Shown here: in pieces, positions 1-10,300 of the stretch | Position numbering within the stretch: position 1 is the stretch's first letter | How the letters are laid out: each line of letters starts with the position of its first letter | Assembly: GCF_008932295.1 (NCBI RefSeq) | Contig: NZ_WBWA01000001.1 | Location: 372,001 to 436,000 of the forward strand | DNA from: Brucella tritici | Lineage (GTDB): Bacteria > Pseudomonadota > Alphaproteobacteria > Rhizobiales > Rhizobiaceae | Direction of reading: 5' to 3' | Length of the DNA: 64,000 nucleotides | Notes under the pieces: generated by a model | Database searches by the model: none | Seen by the model: only the letters and a program-made list of their open reading frames with translations | What the model was told of the DNA's origin: nothing | Translations under genes and position numbers: made by a program

Positions 1-992
1 GCTATGTCGAAGACGAGATACTCGGTCGGCTGGAAAGCCTGTACAAAGCCCCCGAAGGCAAGCCGGGTTTTCTCGCCGCAATTTCCTATTCGGAGGATGA
101 TGTCGGCGGAGATTTCCTGCAATTTCTCAACATCATCTTCGGCAATAGCTCAATCAAGCCGGGCATCAAGGTCGAGGATATCGACCTGTCGCCGGGTCTG
201 CTTGATCTGTGCAAGGGACCGCGCCACGGCATCGAAGGCTTGCGGGCTCGGGCTGGCGTGGGCCAAAAGCCGTTGCTGATGTCAGCCATCAAGCCGGTCG
301 GCCTTTCGACTGCGGCCCTTGCCCGCCTCGCTCATGATTTTGCGCTGGGCGGCATGCATTTTGTGAAGGATGACCACGGCCTTGTCGACCAGAAAACGGC
401 CCCCTTCGGGGAGCGGCTTAAGGCATGTGTCGACGCTATCGGCGAGGCGAATGCAAAAAGCGGCGGTCGCACGAGTTTCGTTCCCAACATCACGGGTCCT
501 GCAACTGCGATCATCGAGCGGGCAAGACAGGCGCAGGAATACGGCGCAGGGGGCGTCATGATCGCTCCGGCCCTCGCAGGCTACGACGTCGTGCGTACAC
601 TTGCCAGCGACCCGAACTTTTCCCTGCCCATCGTCTCGCATCCAGCCTTTTCCGGTGCCAACGTCGTCTCACCCGATTGTGGCTTCTCGCACCGCGCCTT
701 TTTCGGCACGCTGCACCGTCTGATGGGCGCGGACGCCGTGGTCTATCCGAATTTCGGCGGACGCTTCGGCTTTACCCGCGCGGAATGCCAGTCGATCGCA
801 AAGGCCTGTGCCGTTGATATGGGTGGCCCGAAGGCCATCGTCGCGGCACCCGGCGGTGGCATGACTTTCGCCCGCATCCCTGAAATGCGCGATGCCTACG
901 GCAACGATGTCATGTACCTCGTCGGCGGTGCGTTGCTATCGGAACCAGATCTGGTCAGCGCCTGCAGACGCCTGGTTGCCGCAACGACGTGA
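1..992 (+). CDS. RuBisCO-like protein (form IV), 3' part; 5' end outside window
   Basis: The frame is open from base 3 and ends with TGA at 990-992, so the N-terminus is missing. The large-subunit fold signatures are readable: an IKPVGL segment matching the active-site KPK loop (Lys175 of RuBisCO), a VKDDHGL segment matching the carbamylated-lysine motif KDDE with the Glu replaced by His, SHRAFFG matching the HRA motif, and a GGRFGF segment where loop 6 should be. Together these indicate a RuBisCO-like protein rather than a carboxylase. Some relatives with KDDH act on branched sugar acids (apionate/isoapionate pathways); that role here is inference. The rest of its operon lies to the left, outside the window. 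Confidence 0.85.
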   Translation, partial: YVEDEILGRLESLYKAPEGKPGFLAAISYSEDDVGGDFLQFLNIIFGNSSIKPGIKVEDIDLSPGLLDLCKGPRHGIEGLRARAGVGQKPLLMSAIKPVGLSTAALARLAHDFALGGMHFVKDDHGLVDQKTAPFGERLKACVDAIGEANAKSGGRTSFVPNITGPATAIIERARQAQEYGAGGVMIAPALAGYDVVRTLASDPNFSLPIVSHPAFSGANVVSPDCGFSHRAFFGTLHRLMGADAVVYPNFGGRFGFTRAECQSIAKACAVDMGGPKAIVAAPGGGMTFARIPEMRDAYGNDVMYLVGGALLSEPDLVSACRRLVAATT

Positions 993-1054
993 ACAATATC
1001 GAAGTGCCGACCGCATTGGCACTTCCGCGAATTGTTTATCCCGATCGAGAATCT

Positions 1055-1094
1055 AGAGCATTTCCTGTTTTGATTAAATCATTAGAAATGCTCT
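1055..1094. repeat. Intergenic palindrome of Rhizobiales type, between convergent genes
   Basis: AGAGCATTTC (1055-1064) and GAAATGCTCT (1085-1094) form a perfect 10-bp inverted repeat with a 20-nt AT-rich loop. I recall close variants as dispersed intergenic repeats in Brucella/Ochrobactrum genomes. It lies between the convergent RuBisCO-like and sulfatase genes and could also act as a bidirectional terminator. Confidence 0.6.
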
Positions 1095-1195
1095 GTCTTT
1101 TTGCTTTTCCGCATGTCTCGGCAATACGACTATTACTGACGACAAATATTTTTGCTTCGCGGGCCAAATCGCAACCGGAGTATTTCGACCTTCTA

Positions 1196-2683
1196 TTATC
1201 GCAAAGTAGCCTTTTCCTTCTCGCGTTGCGGATGACGTGATGAAAGAGCTTCGGCATGCTTGCCCCGCCCCGTAGCTCGAAGCCGTTCGAGATAGGCAGG
1301 GAGTTCACCCAGCGTATGATAGGGACCGCCTTCACGCAAAACAGTCATAAGAGGATCGATATCCTGGTCGCTACGTTCGGCCATTGTACCGTGCCATTCA
1401 TCGAGCAGACGGCTGGCATACGCGACGATATCCGGGCAGCTTTGGGATAGATCCTTCTGCTCATGCGGATCGGATGTGAGATTGAACAGCGTGACAGGCC
1501 CGAAATCCTTCAGCCCGTCATGCCATGTCCGCAGCATCAACCAATCTTCGTCCAGATGCCGGAAACGCACACCGCGCTGTACGGCCCATGCGCCTTGGCT
1601 GAGCACGAGGTAATCGCGTCCACCATTCTCGCCTTGACGCATTGCAGGTGCGAACGACTTTCCGTCCCAAACCGACGGCACTTTTCCGCCCAACCCGTCA
1701 ATCAATGTTGCAGGCCAATCGAAATGATAGTGCAGTCCGTGATTTACGCCCGGAGCCTGCCCCGGCCAGCGAATGATGAGTGGTACGTTGCAGGTGAATT
1801 CATCCGCCGTCTGATGGTCTCCCCAAACATTCAGTTCACCCAGATTTTCACCGTGATCGGCACTGATCACAATGATCGTGTCATCATAAAGACCATGTTG
1901 CTTCAATGCTGCGATCAAATGGCCGATATGCTCATCTGCGTAGCGGACACCGGCATCATAACCGTTGAACCAGGCCGAAGCTTTCTCCATTGAGTTTATA
2001 GGAGCTGGCATTCTGGTGTAATGCGCATGTGGATTGTCTGCAGAAAACCCGGTCGGTTCCTGTGGGCTGTGCGGACCATACCCAGCAATGCTTCTTGCCA
2101 GAACCTCCTCTGTCATCCAATCGGGCAGCGGCTCACCGGCAAAGGGTTCACCCCATTCCTCCGGCACGCGATAAGGGGTATGCGGGTCCCACAGATTGAC
2201 ATGCAGGAACCATTTGCGTGACTTGTTGCGTGCAATCCAGTCTATAGCCAGTGGCACGATTTCGTCGGCATTTTCCATGCCACCCTTGCCGCAGTTCATG
2301 ACTTCATTGAAACCGGCATACCAGTGCCAGCAGCCATGGCGCTCACCAAAGCTCGATATGGTGGTGGTATGATAATCTAGATCACGTAGAGCTTTCATCC
2401 AGCCTTCTTCATAGAAGGTGCCTGCCCATGCACGACTCGCACCTTCCCGAAAAGGCTCGCAGGCCGTGCCTCCATGGCCAACCACCCCTGTGCGAAAACC
2501 GTGCCTGCCCGACCACAGCGCGGTGCGCGACGGATGACAGGGAACATCCGAAACATAGATATTTTCAAACCGTACGCCTTCTCGCGCGATAGCGTCGATA
2601 ACCGGCGACGTATTGCGATGATAACCGTAGCAGCCCAGATGATCGCGGCGCAGGCTGTCAATGTCGATATAGAGGACGTTCAT
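1196..2683 (-). CDS. Cys-type sulfatase (alkaline-phosphatase superfamily)
   Basis: A 495-residue hydrolase of sulfate esters. The N-terminus has the metal-binding YIDIDSLR strand, and CHPSR at about residue 49 is the C-x-P-S-R signature whose Cys is oxidised to formylglycine. Later SADHGE and HYHFDWPATL segments fit the metal and substrate site. The ATG at 2683 is preferred over an upstream start at 2830 because AGGAAA lies 7 nt before it and homology begins there. There is no signal peptide, so the enzyme is probably cytoplasmic and acts on an imported ester. It is the last gene of the ROK-ABC transporter operon, which suggests the substrate enters through that transporter. The exact substrate (sulfated sugar, choline sulfate, aryl sulfate) cannot be told. 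Confidence 0.9.
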   Translation of the reverse strand: MNVLYIDIDSLRRDHLGCYGYHRNTSPVIDAIAREGVRFENIYVSDVPCHPSRTALWSGRHGFRTGVVGHGGTACEPFREGASRAWAGTFYEEGWMKALRDLDYHTTTISSFGERHGCWHWYAGFNEVMNCGKGGMENADEIVPLAIDWIARNKSRKWFLHVNLWDPHTPYRVPEEWGEPFAGEPLPDWMTEEVLARSIAGYGPHSPQEPTGFSADNPHAHYTRMPAPINSMEKASAWFNGYDAGVRYADEHIGHLIAALKQHGLYDDTIIVISADHGENLGELNVWGDHQTADEFTCNVPLIIRWPGQAPGVNHGLHYHFDWPATLIDGLGGKVPSVWDGKSFAPAMRQGENGGRDYLVLSQGAWAVQRGVRFRHLDEDWLMLRTWHDGLKDFGPVTLFNLTSDPHEQKDLSQSCPDIVAYASRLLDEWHGTMAERSDQDIDPLMTVLREGGPYHTLGELPAYLERLRATGRGKHAEALSSRHPQREKEKATLR

Positions 2684-2786
2684 TGTGGATTTCCTGTAGG
2701 CAAAAGAGAGGGCGGGGAAAGCCCCGACGGGCATGGGTTTGAGCGGCTCTGAACTATCTGCACAATTCAAAGCCGCTCCGGGATCC

Positions 2787-2820
2787 GCCGTCTGCGCGTG
2801 GTTCGTTTCGCGCAGACGGC
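2787..2820 (-). terminator. Perfect 12-bp intercistronic hairpin
   Basis: GCCGTCTGCGCG (2787-2798) pairs perfectly with CGCGCAGACGGC (2809-2820) around a 10-nt loop. It lies just after the binding-protein stop codon and about 100 nt before the sulfatase start. There is no T-tract, so it is more likely an mRNA stabiliser or partial attenuator that raises binding-protein expression over sulfatase than a full terminator. Confidence 0.6.
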
Positions 2821-2826
2821 GACTCG

Positions 2827-3786
2827 TCATTTCGCAGCGAAATAATCGGCCAGATAATAGTCTTTCGGATCAAGCGGGCTTTCCAGTTTGCCGAAGGTAA
2901 CGAACATCTCGGCCATGCCCGACAGCCAGCCATTAACCGATCCGTCGCCGGTGAGCTTGACCAGTTCTTCACTCGTCAGCGACTTTCCGTTTTTGGCTTC
3001 CGTCTCCAGATTGGCCTTTTCGATTTGGAGAAACTTTGCCGTAATGTCGACGGACTGCTCCGGATTTGCAGTGCGGAAATCCTCGGCTTCCTTGATGACC
3101 GCGATCATACGCTTCACCGCCTCTGGATTTTCGGTCACGATCTCGTTGCGCGCGATGAACGCGCTTGGAAACGTTTTCTCCGGAAAGAAGTCGCTATTGG
3201 CCGCCAGCTCCACCATACCGGGAACATGTTCCTTGATCGTGCCAATCAACGGATACCAAATGCCCGCAGCGTCGATTTGTTTGGAAGCAAAGGCCGATAC
3301 GACCGTAGATGGGTCCATCTTGACGACCTGAACATCATCCAGCTTCATCCCTGCCTTGCCTAGAGCGAGCCGGAGCAGCATATCGCCAGAGGTGCCTTCT
3401 GGGACACCAATCTTCTTGTCCTTCAGGTCGGCCATCGACTTGAAGCCCTCCTGCGCGATCACCCGATCTGAAAACCCCACCGAATTGATGGCCACAATCT
3501 TGGCCTTGCCACTCGCAGGCAACCACAACGCGCCGGGGCCGATATAGCCGAAATCAAGGCTACCGGCACCAAGTGCCTGTACCTGAATGGGGCCGTTGGT
3601 AAATACCCGCGTGTCAGCTTCAAGACCGTGCTTCTCCCAAAGCCCCTGCTCGCTGGCAATCGCCGTGATGCTGGTGCCCCAGTAATCCGCAATATAACCG
3701 ACACGCACTGGAATATTGTTGGCAAGGGCAGCGGCGGGCAGAAGGGTTAATGCTAAGCTCATTGCAAGAAAAGCGCGTCTTTTCAT
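2827..3786 (-). CDS. NitT/TauT-type ABC transporter substrate-binding protein
   Basis: Periplasmic binding protein of 319 residues. It starts with a signal peptide (MKRRAF, a hydrophobic run, then ALAN) with probable cleavage near residue 23. The mature part has the family pattern: VRVGYIADYWGTS, a GSLDFGYIGPGAL loop, then ADLKDKKIGVPEGTSGDMLL, as in TauA/SsuA/NrtA relatives. It sits 15 bp after the ATPase gene in an operon with permease and sulfatase, so the likely ligand is a sulfate ester, sulfonate or similar anion. That is inference from context; the fold does not fix the ligand. Confidence 0.88.
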   Translation of the reverse strand: MKRRAFLAMSLALTLLPAAALANNIPVRVGYIADYWGTSITAIASEQGLWEKHGLEADTRVFTNGPIQVQALGAGSLDFGYIGPGALWLPASGKAKIVAINSVGFSDRVIAQEGFKSMADLKDKKIGVPEGTSGDMLLRLALGKAGMKLDDVQVVKMDPSTVVSAFASKQIDAAGIWYPLIGTIKEHVPGMVELAANSDFFPEKTFPSAFIARNEIVTENPEAVKRMIAVIKEAEDFRTANPEQSVDITAKFLQIEKANLETEAKNGKSLTSEELVKLTGDGSVNGWLSGMAEMFVTFGKLESPLDPKDYYLADYFAAK

Positions 3787-3801
3787 CTGGTCATCTCCTC
3801 A

Positions 3802-4584
3802 TTATTGACCGTGTGACGATTGTTGGCCTGTTTGTGGCTTCTGATGGTAGACGGCATGCCAGACGCTGTTACGGATGGCTGCAAATTCCGGGGAAAGACG
3901 AATGGCCTCGGTGCGCGGATATGGGAGATCAACCGGAATGATCTGATCCAGCCTGCCAGGACGGGCCGCCATGACGATGACGCGATTTGCGAGATAAACC
4001 GCCTCATCCACATCATGGGTGATAAACATCACCGTGCGCTGCTCGCGGCTCCAGGCGTCAAGCAACTGGTCCTGCATATGTACACGCGTCAGCGCGTCAA
4101 GCGCGCCGAACGGTTCGTCCATCAGCAGGATTTCAGGTGCGGCAGCGTAAGCACGCGCAATGGCGCAGCGCTGCTTCATGCCACCTGACAAGGCTTTCGG
4201 CAGAGCATCGGCAAAATCCGCAAGGCCGACCAGAGACAGGTAATGATCGGAGATCTCGCGCCGCTTCGCGCGCGACATGCCTGCAATGCTGAGGCCGAAT
4301 TCAACGTTCTGACGCACGGTGAGCCAGGGAAACAGCGCATATTGCTGAAAAATGACTCCACGCTCCGGCCCGGGACCAGCAACCGGCTTGTCACCAACAA
4401 GAATATCACCGCTCGACGGTCGCAAAAGCCCGGCCGCAATATTCATTGCAGTGGATTTTCCGCAACCGGACGGACCTACCACCGTTACGAATTCACCATC
4501 GGCAATATCGAGGTTCAGCCGATCCAGAGCGAGAAAGCCGCCATAGTGCATCACTACGTTGTTGAAGGATATTTTAGGTGTCAT
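3802..4584 (-). CDS. NitT/TauT-type ABC transporter ATP-binding protein
   Basis: A 260-residue ATPase energising import at the inner membrane. It has Walker [10 protein letters not shown], the Q-loop ([10 protein letters not shown]), signature LSGGMKQR, Walker [13 protein letters not shown] and the switch His in FITHDVDEA. This set is typical of SsuB/TauB/NrtD proteins. The start at 4584 is chosen over 4599 because its ATG overlaps the permease stop (ATGA at 4581-4584), the usual translational coupling in such operons. The binding-protein gene follows after 15 bp. Confidence 0.93.
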   Translation of the reverse strand: MTPKISFNNVVMHYGGFLALDRLNLDIADGEFVTVVGPSGCGKSTAMNIAAGLLRPSSGDILVGDKPVAGPGPERGVIFQQYALFPWLTVRQNVEFGLSIAGMSRAKRREISDHYLSLVGLADFADALPKALSGGMKQRCAIARAYAAAPEILLMDEPFGALDALTRVHMQDQLLDAWSREQRTVMFITHDVDEAVYLANRVIVMAARPGRLDQIIPVDLPYPRTEAIRLSPEFAAIRNSVWHAVYHQKPQTGQQSSHGQ

Positions 4585-5333
4585 GCCCGCTCCTGCCATT
4601 GTGTCAGGCGACGGTCAGCCGCCTGAAGCAGCCGATCCATGAACAGCCCGAGGATACCAATTGTGACAAGGCTCACGAAAATGGTCGGCAGATCGTAGTA
4701 GAGCTGCGCCTGTTGCATGCGATATCCAAGTCCCGACTGGGCCGCGATCAGTTCAGCAGCGACCACAGTTGCCCAGGCAGACCCAAGTCCGATGCGCACG
4801 CCCACCAGAATGAAAGGAACAGACGCGGGGACAATCACGCGGGCGAAGATTGTCGCATCCTTCGCACCCAGCACCCGAGCGGCGTTGATAAGCGTACGGT
4901 CCACACTGATTACACCCTGATAGGTAGCCACAACAGAAGACAGAAACGATGCAAGAAAGATGACGAAAATCTTTGGCGATTCATCAATGCCCAGTGTCAC
5001 GATGGCCAGCGGAATCACTGCCAGTGGCGGAATCATTCGGAAGAACTGAACCCACGGCTCGATCAGGCTGCGCGCAATACGATACCACCCCATGAGAAAG
5101 CCTACAGGTATAGCAAGCGCCACGCCCAGCACGAAGCCAGAGAGAACCCGGCGCAGACTGGCGAATATGTCTCCCACGAGCTGGCCGTTCAGAAGCAGAG
5201 CCATTGCCCGATTGAGCACATCGACCGGACCAGGCAACACCACCGCACCCGTTGCCGTGAGGAGGTGCCAGCATCCTATCCCCACTGCAAAGGAAAGAAG
5301 ATTAAGGCCGAGGCCTGTCATACGTGCGTTCAT
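4581..5333 (-). CDS. NitT/TauT-type ABC transporter permease
   Basis: A 250-residue inner-membrane permease (BPD_transp_1 family, SsuC/TauC type) with about six hydrophobic segments. The EAA-loop motif is readable in the segment around [23 protein letters not shown], which contacts the ATPase. Its start overlaps the ROK regulator stop by ATGA (5330-5333), and its stop overlaps the ATPase start the same way. It forms the channel for the binding protein at 2827-3786. Confidence 0.92.
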   Translation of the reverse strand: MNARMTGLGLNLLSFAVGIGCWHLLTATGAVVLPGPVDVLNRAMALLLNGQLVGDIFASLRRVLSGFVLGVALAIPVGFLMGWYRIARSLIEPWVQFFRMIPPLAVIPLAIVTLGIDESPKIFVIFLASFLSSVVATYQGVISVDRTLINAARVLGAKDATIFARVIVPASVPFILVGVRIGLGSAWATVVAAELIAAQSGLGYRMQQAQLYYDLPTIFVSLVTIGILGLFMDRLLQAADRRLTQWQERA

Positions 5334-6454
5334 CGGGATACTCCCGAGTAAAACAAGTGGTCCAATGCAACTGCAGCTGCGCCCACTGCACCAGCATTAT
5401 CTCCGAAACCGCCGCGTTCTATCCGCAAGACATTGCGCATATGCGGCAGCACCCGTGGCGGCAGGTCGCATCGCAAACGCTCGTAGAAAGCCTCCGGCGC
5501 TTCCGCAAAATGCCCACCGAGCACGATCAAATCCGGTGTCAGCAGATTGACCGCATTGGCAAGCGCAGTTGTAAAGTGGCCAGCAACTTCATCATGCAGT
5601 ACCGGATCACGTGCGACCGCCGCAAGAAGCGGTTCCCCGCCGTCAGCTCCACGCTCGCGCAACACGCGTTCTGAAACAAAAGTTTCCAGACAGCCGCGAT
5701 TGCCGCAGGCACAAAGCGCACCCTGTGGGTCGATCTGGATGTGCCCCAGCTCCACCGCCCCATGACCGCCGGGGCGGAACGGCATGCCGTCTACCACCAG
5801 ACCCGCTCCGAGACCCGTGCGCAGATAAACATAAAGGACAGCCGGACAGCCCTGCCCTATGCCATAATGGGCCTCGGCCAAAGCCATGGCCGTAACATTC
5901 TGTTCGACCACGGTTGGAATATTCAGTTCGGCTTCCATTGCATCGGCGAAAGCGACATCGCGCCAGCCGGTATTAATCGACAATAAATTGCGACGGCGCG
6001 CCTGATCGACCGGCCCTGGAACACCCATGCCGATGCCGACGAGGCTACCCAGAGAAATACCCTTGCTCCGTACGAGATCACGCAGAACATCGGCTATCTG
6101 ATGCGTCAGTTTCAGCGGATTATCGTTTGCAGCGTGATCAAAGGTAGCGCTTGTAATCACCTGTGCCGTCAGATCGCAAATTGCCACCTGCACAACCTCA
6201 GCGCCGACATGCACGCCAGCAACATAATGAGCCGACGGAACCAGACGCACACTGACTGGCGGCCTGCCTGGTGCCAACGATCCGGAAGGCAGAACAGGAG
6301 CTTCGGTTTCGGCAATACAACCATCCTTGAGCAGTTGCGCGGTGAGATGCGTGAGGGTCGTAGCTGACAATCCGCAACGCCGCGCCAGTTCGGCGCGCGA
6401 TTGCGGCCCCTCATCACGCAGGATTTTTAACACCATGCCGAGGTGTATGCTCAT
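5330..6454 (-). CDS. ROK-family transcriptional regulator
   Basis: A 374-residue protein with an N-terminal winged helix ([23 protein letters not shown]) and a C-terminal ROK sugar-kinase-like domain. The ROK zinc motif [10 protein letters not shown] and the ELGHI segment are present. The kinase catalytic Asp segment (ENDANA in kinases) reads EQNVTAMA here, so it lacks the Asp and should be a regulator, not a kinase. It is the first gene of the transporter-sulfatase operon and has a perfect palindrome immediately upstream, so it probably represses its own operon. ROK repressors usually sense sugars, which hints that the sulfatase substrate is a sulfated sugar (inference). Confidence 0.9.
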   Translation of the reverse strand: MSIHLGMVLKILRDEGPQSRAELARRCGLSATTLTHLTAQLLKDGCIAETEAPVLPSGSLAPGRPPVSVRLVPSAHYVAGVHVGAEVVQVAICDLTAQVITSATFDHAANDNPLKLTHQIADVLRDLVRSKGISLGSLVGIGMGVPGPVDQARRRNLLSINTGWRDVAFADAMEAELNIPTVVEQNVTAMALAEAHYGIGQGCPAVLYVYLRTGLGAGLVVDGMPFRPGGHGAVELGHIQIDPQGALCACGNRGCLETFVSERVLRERGADGGEPLLAAVARDPVLHDEVAGHFTTALANAVNLLTPDLIVLGGHFAEAPEAFYERLRCDLPPRVLPHMRNVLRIERGGFGDNAGAVGAAAVALDHLFYSGVSR

Positions 6455-6465
6455 GCGACCCCTCC

Positions 6466-6498
6466 CTATTTATTTTCTAAAGTTGAGTAAATAAATAG
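6466..6498. promoter_or_regulatory. Inverted-repeat operator upstream of the ROK gene
   Basis: CTATTTATTT (6466-6475) and AAATAAATAG (6489-6498) are perfect inverted repeats with a 13-nt spacer, starting 12 bp before the ROK start codon. The AT-rich TTATTT/AAATAA half-sites resemble known NagC/Mlc/XylR operators. The position over the likely transcription start fits autorepression. Confidence 0.65.
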
Positions 6499-6798
6499 AG
6501 GAGTCAACCGAATTCTCTCTAACAATGCTTTTTGCTGTTTCAATGAGTGCTATAAGCGGGTTTCGGCAGTTCCGCTGGCCGCCTATCCTGCAGCGCTCTG
6601 CCCAGCAGTAATAGACAGCCAAGATTACACCCGGAACGGACTTTCACATGGTCGATCCCGAGGTAACTTGAGAGATATGATGTCAAAGTTATTCGCCTCT
6701 TAAGCAGACCCAGCCCAAATTTACTGATGTAGTAGCCAACGATTGTGGCAGGCCGTCTGACCTTTCAGCCTTCGAGTGGAATGCGCTTACACTTCACC
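6499..6798. other. Intergenic region, no gene recognised
   Basis: 300 bp between the ROK gene and the lysozyme-inhibitor-like gene, both on the minus strand. It presumably holds the ROK operon promoter just right of the palindrome. No open frame with a convincing start and no clear hairpin was found. Confidence 0.4.
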
Positions 6799-7116
6799 TT
6801 AGCCGCCAGTACAGGCGGAAGGCGCAGCTCGCCCTATACCCCATGAAAGGCGCCCCTGCACAATGGTCAGCGTCCGCTTGCCATTCGAAAAGGTCGTACC
6901 TTTTTTCCCCACGGCAGGTAGATCAATAGCCGTTTTTCCATTGACAGATACAGAAGCCCGATCCCCGAAAAGGCGCACCGCCAGATGGGTACCGTCCTTA
7001 CATTTATAGTTGCTGACGGGGTAAGGATTGCCCCCGCCGATTGATGCACCGAACGCGGAATGGCCAAAGGTTACAAGTGTCAGGACGCAAAGTGCTACGA
7101 TCAACGGATTTTTCAA
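6799..7116 (-). CDS. Secreted MliC/PliC-like lysozyme inhibitor candidate
   Basis: A 105-residue protein with a clear signal peptide (MKNPLIV...SAFGA, cleavage near residue 24). The mature part matches the MliC pattern: YKCKDGTHLAVRL, a FGDRASVSVNGK turn, LPAVGKKGTTFSNG, and a final Cys that can pair with the first. MliC/PliC proteins block C-type lysozyme in the periplasm; a homologue has been described in Brucella. No lipobox Cys is seen, so it is probably periplasmic (PliC type). It stands alone with an AT-rich upstream region. The assignment rests on motif pattern only. Confidence 0.6.
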   Translation of the reverse strand: MKNPLIVALCVLTLVTFGHSAFGASIGGGNPYPVSNYKCKDGTHLAVRLFGDRASVSVNGKTAIDLPAVGKKGTTFSNGKRTLTIVQGRLSWGIGRAAPSACTGG

Positions 7117-7324
7117 CGCGACAATCCTCCGAAATGAGAACGTACCATAGAGTGAAGCATACTATATTGCATTCCAAGCGAGTTTAACGGATTTCGCTCA
7201 GAATTCTCGCACCTGTCGTTCAATCCGCTGACGAGTTATCCTGTCCGGAAGCGTGCCGCACCGAAATTGTAGTAGCAACTGATCGGCGCGTTTATTTGCT
7301 GCACTGAACCGCCGTCGCGAAAAA

Positions 7325-10300
7325 CTACTGTGGTTGTCCGACAATTTTCTCCCGCCGGAACCAGCGACGGCTTGCCAGTCGGTCGATCTCCACGAATATC
7401 ACCGGTGTGATAAACAGTGTCAGCACCTGGCTTAAAATCAGACCACCCACGACCGCTACACCGAGCGGCTGGCGCAGCTCCGAACCTTGTCCATGACCGA
7501 GTGCGACGGGCACCGCCGCAAGAAGCGCACAGAAAGTCGTCATCATGATCGGGCGAAACCGTCGAATGGCGGCAAGATGGATGGCGTCGTCCGGTGCACG
7601 ATTTTCATCCCGTTTCAGTGTCAGGGCGACGTCCACCATCATGATCGCGTTTTTCTTCACAATGCCGATCAGCATGAGAAGACCTATAAGCGCTATGATC
7701 GAAAGATCGAACCCGAAAAGCTGCAATGTCGCCAGCGCACCAAAAGCCGCCGATGGCAGGCCGGACAGGATTGTCAGCGGATGGGCGAAACTTTCGTAAA
7801 GAACACCCAGAACGATATAGATCGTTGCGATCGCCGCGAAGATGAGAAGCCCCATGTTTCCGGTCGATTGAGCAAATATCTGCGCCGCACCGGACGGACG
7901 CATTGTAACGGAAACCGGCATGCCGATCTCGTTACGCAGGCTTTCCAGACGATCTGTCGCTGTACCAAGGGAAACACCTGCTGGCAGGTTGTAGGAGAGC
8001 GTGACAGAAGCGAGCTGACCGGACTGATTGACCGTTACCGGACCATTTGTCCGGGAGATCGTCGCAAAACTTGCAAGCGGAACAAGCACGCCTGACGCGG
8101 ATGGAACACGAAGTGCGCCCAGCATCGTCTCATCCCAAGGCCTGCTCTGGTCAAGTTCGATGATGACATCATAACTGTTGCCAGTTGTCTGTATCTGCGA
8201 CACCGTGAGTGTCCCATAAGCTGCTTCCAGCGTCTTGCGGATTGCTTCCGAAGTTATGCCGAGGCTTCCCGCCTTGTCGTCGTCAATATCAATGTGAGCC
8301 TGTAGCGCATTGTCCTGCAGGTCGGAAGCGACATCAACGAAAGTGCCCGGCTCGGCTTTCATCGCGTCGCCAAGCTTTTGCGACCAGGAACGCGCTTCGT
8401 TGGCATCTAGCGATTGCAAAACGATCTGATACTGGCTTTGCGTGCTACGGCCGCCAAAGCGCAAGCTCTGTACCGGGGTGAGATATGCAGTCAGCCCCGG
8501 AAGACCGGCAAGTTTCTTCCGAAGTTCACTCAGCGTCTGGTCTAGCGGCGGGCGCGCATCTCGCGCTTTAAGCTGTACAAACATGGAGCCTGTATTGAAT
8601 GTCGAACCACCCGGCCCACTTCCAAGTGACGCCGTAACATGCTCAACCGCAGGATTGTCAGAAACGATGGCGGCCGCCTGCTTCTGCAATTCGTTCATTC
8701 CCTGATAGGAGATGTCCTGTCTGGCCTGGGTTGAGATGGTCACCAGTCCCGTATCTTCCTGTGGGAAGAAGCTGCGTGGCAATGTCATGAACGACCATAC
8801 CGAACCAAAGAAACTCAGCACGAAAAGCAACATCACCAGAAGCCGATGTCGGAGACACCAGCCAACAGCGCGTCCGTAGCCTGCGGTCACCCGGTCGAAC
8901 ATTTGCGCGATGCGTCCGGGTTCTGCCTGTTTGTGCGGCAGACGGGCAGCAAGCATGGGCGTGACCGTCAGTGAGACCAGCGCCGAGGACAGAATTGCCA
9001 GCGTGACCACCATGCCGAATTCGTTCAGCACCCGACCAACGATACCGCCCATCAGAAGGATCGGCAAAAAGACGGCAACCAGCGACAGCGACATGGAAAT
9101 GATTGTACCTGTCACTTCCTGACTGCCGACAACAGCTGCCTGAAAAGGGGGTAGTCCCTCCTCCACGTGACGGACGATATTCTCAAGCATCACGATGGCG
9201 TCGTCGACAACCAAGCCCACTGCCAACGTCAGCGCCAATAGCGAAATATTGTCGATGGAGAATCCGAGGGCATACATCGCTGCAAATGTCGTGACTAGAG
9301 AAAGCGGAACCGCCAGCCCTGGGATCATCGTCGCCCAGAACTGCCCCAGAAACAGGAAAATCACCAACACCACAAGACCGATGGTTATGGCCAGTGTTGT
9401 TTGAACATCTGCGACCGCTGCACGGATCGATGCTGAAGCATCGTTGACGACCGCAATATGCATCTGTGCAGGCAGCGCCGTCTCGATTTCAGGAAGCTTG
9501 GCGCGGATCGCATCGACAACAGCCACAGTATTCGAACCGGGCTGGCGCTGAACCGCCAGAGCGATCGTTTGCTTCCCATCCAGCCAGCTACCCTGATTGA
9601 CGTTATCCACGCTATCCAGCACCATGGCTACATCGGACAGACGGACGATACGGTTACCACTGCCTGCAACGATCAAGTCCTTGAACTCCGCCGCATTCGT
9701 GCGCTGAGTTTTGGCATTAACCGTTAGTGCTTGCGAGCTGTTCTGCAGCGTGCCGACCGGAGTCTGGTCATTCGCTGCAGCAATGGTATCGCCGAGGCCC
9801 GATAGCGACAGATTTCGGCTATCGAGTTTGTCAGGATCCACTTCCACGCGGACCGCGTAGGTCTTAGAACCATAAACCTGCGCCTGTGCCACACCCGAGA
9901 TAGTCGACAAGGCTGGGGAGATAATGTTCTGCGCGATATCATCCATCTGGGTCAGCCGCGCGCCGTCGCTTGTCAGGGCCAGAATGATAACAGGCGCGTC
10001 AGCGGGGTTTGCCTTGCGATAGCTCGGTGGCGTGGTGAGATTATCCGGCAGTTGTCGTTGCGCGCGCGTAATGGCCGCCTGTACATCTGCTGCTGCTGCA
10101 TCGATATTGCGTGTCAGGTCGAACTGCAACGTAATCGACGTGTTTCCAAGCGATGATGTGGCGCTGATCGTATCGATACCTGCAATCGTCTCAAACTGCT
10201 TGATAAGCGGTGTTGCGACGGAAGAGGCCATCGTGTCAGGCGACGCGCCAGCGAGTTGGGCGGAGACGTTGATGGTCGGAAAGTCCGCTTCAGGCAATGC

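Noticed and set aside
4578-5351. 257-residue open frame on the plus strand
   Set aside because: It lies antisense to the permease gene; its Arg/His/Gln-rich text is typical of a shadow frame.
7487-8095. 202-residue open frame on the plus strand opposite the RND gene
   Set aside because: It is the antisense shadow of a clear AcrB-type gene, with a Cys/Arg-rich composition and no recognisable domain.
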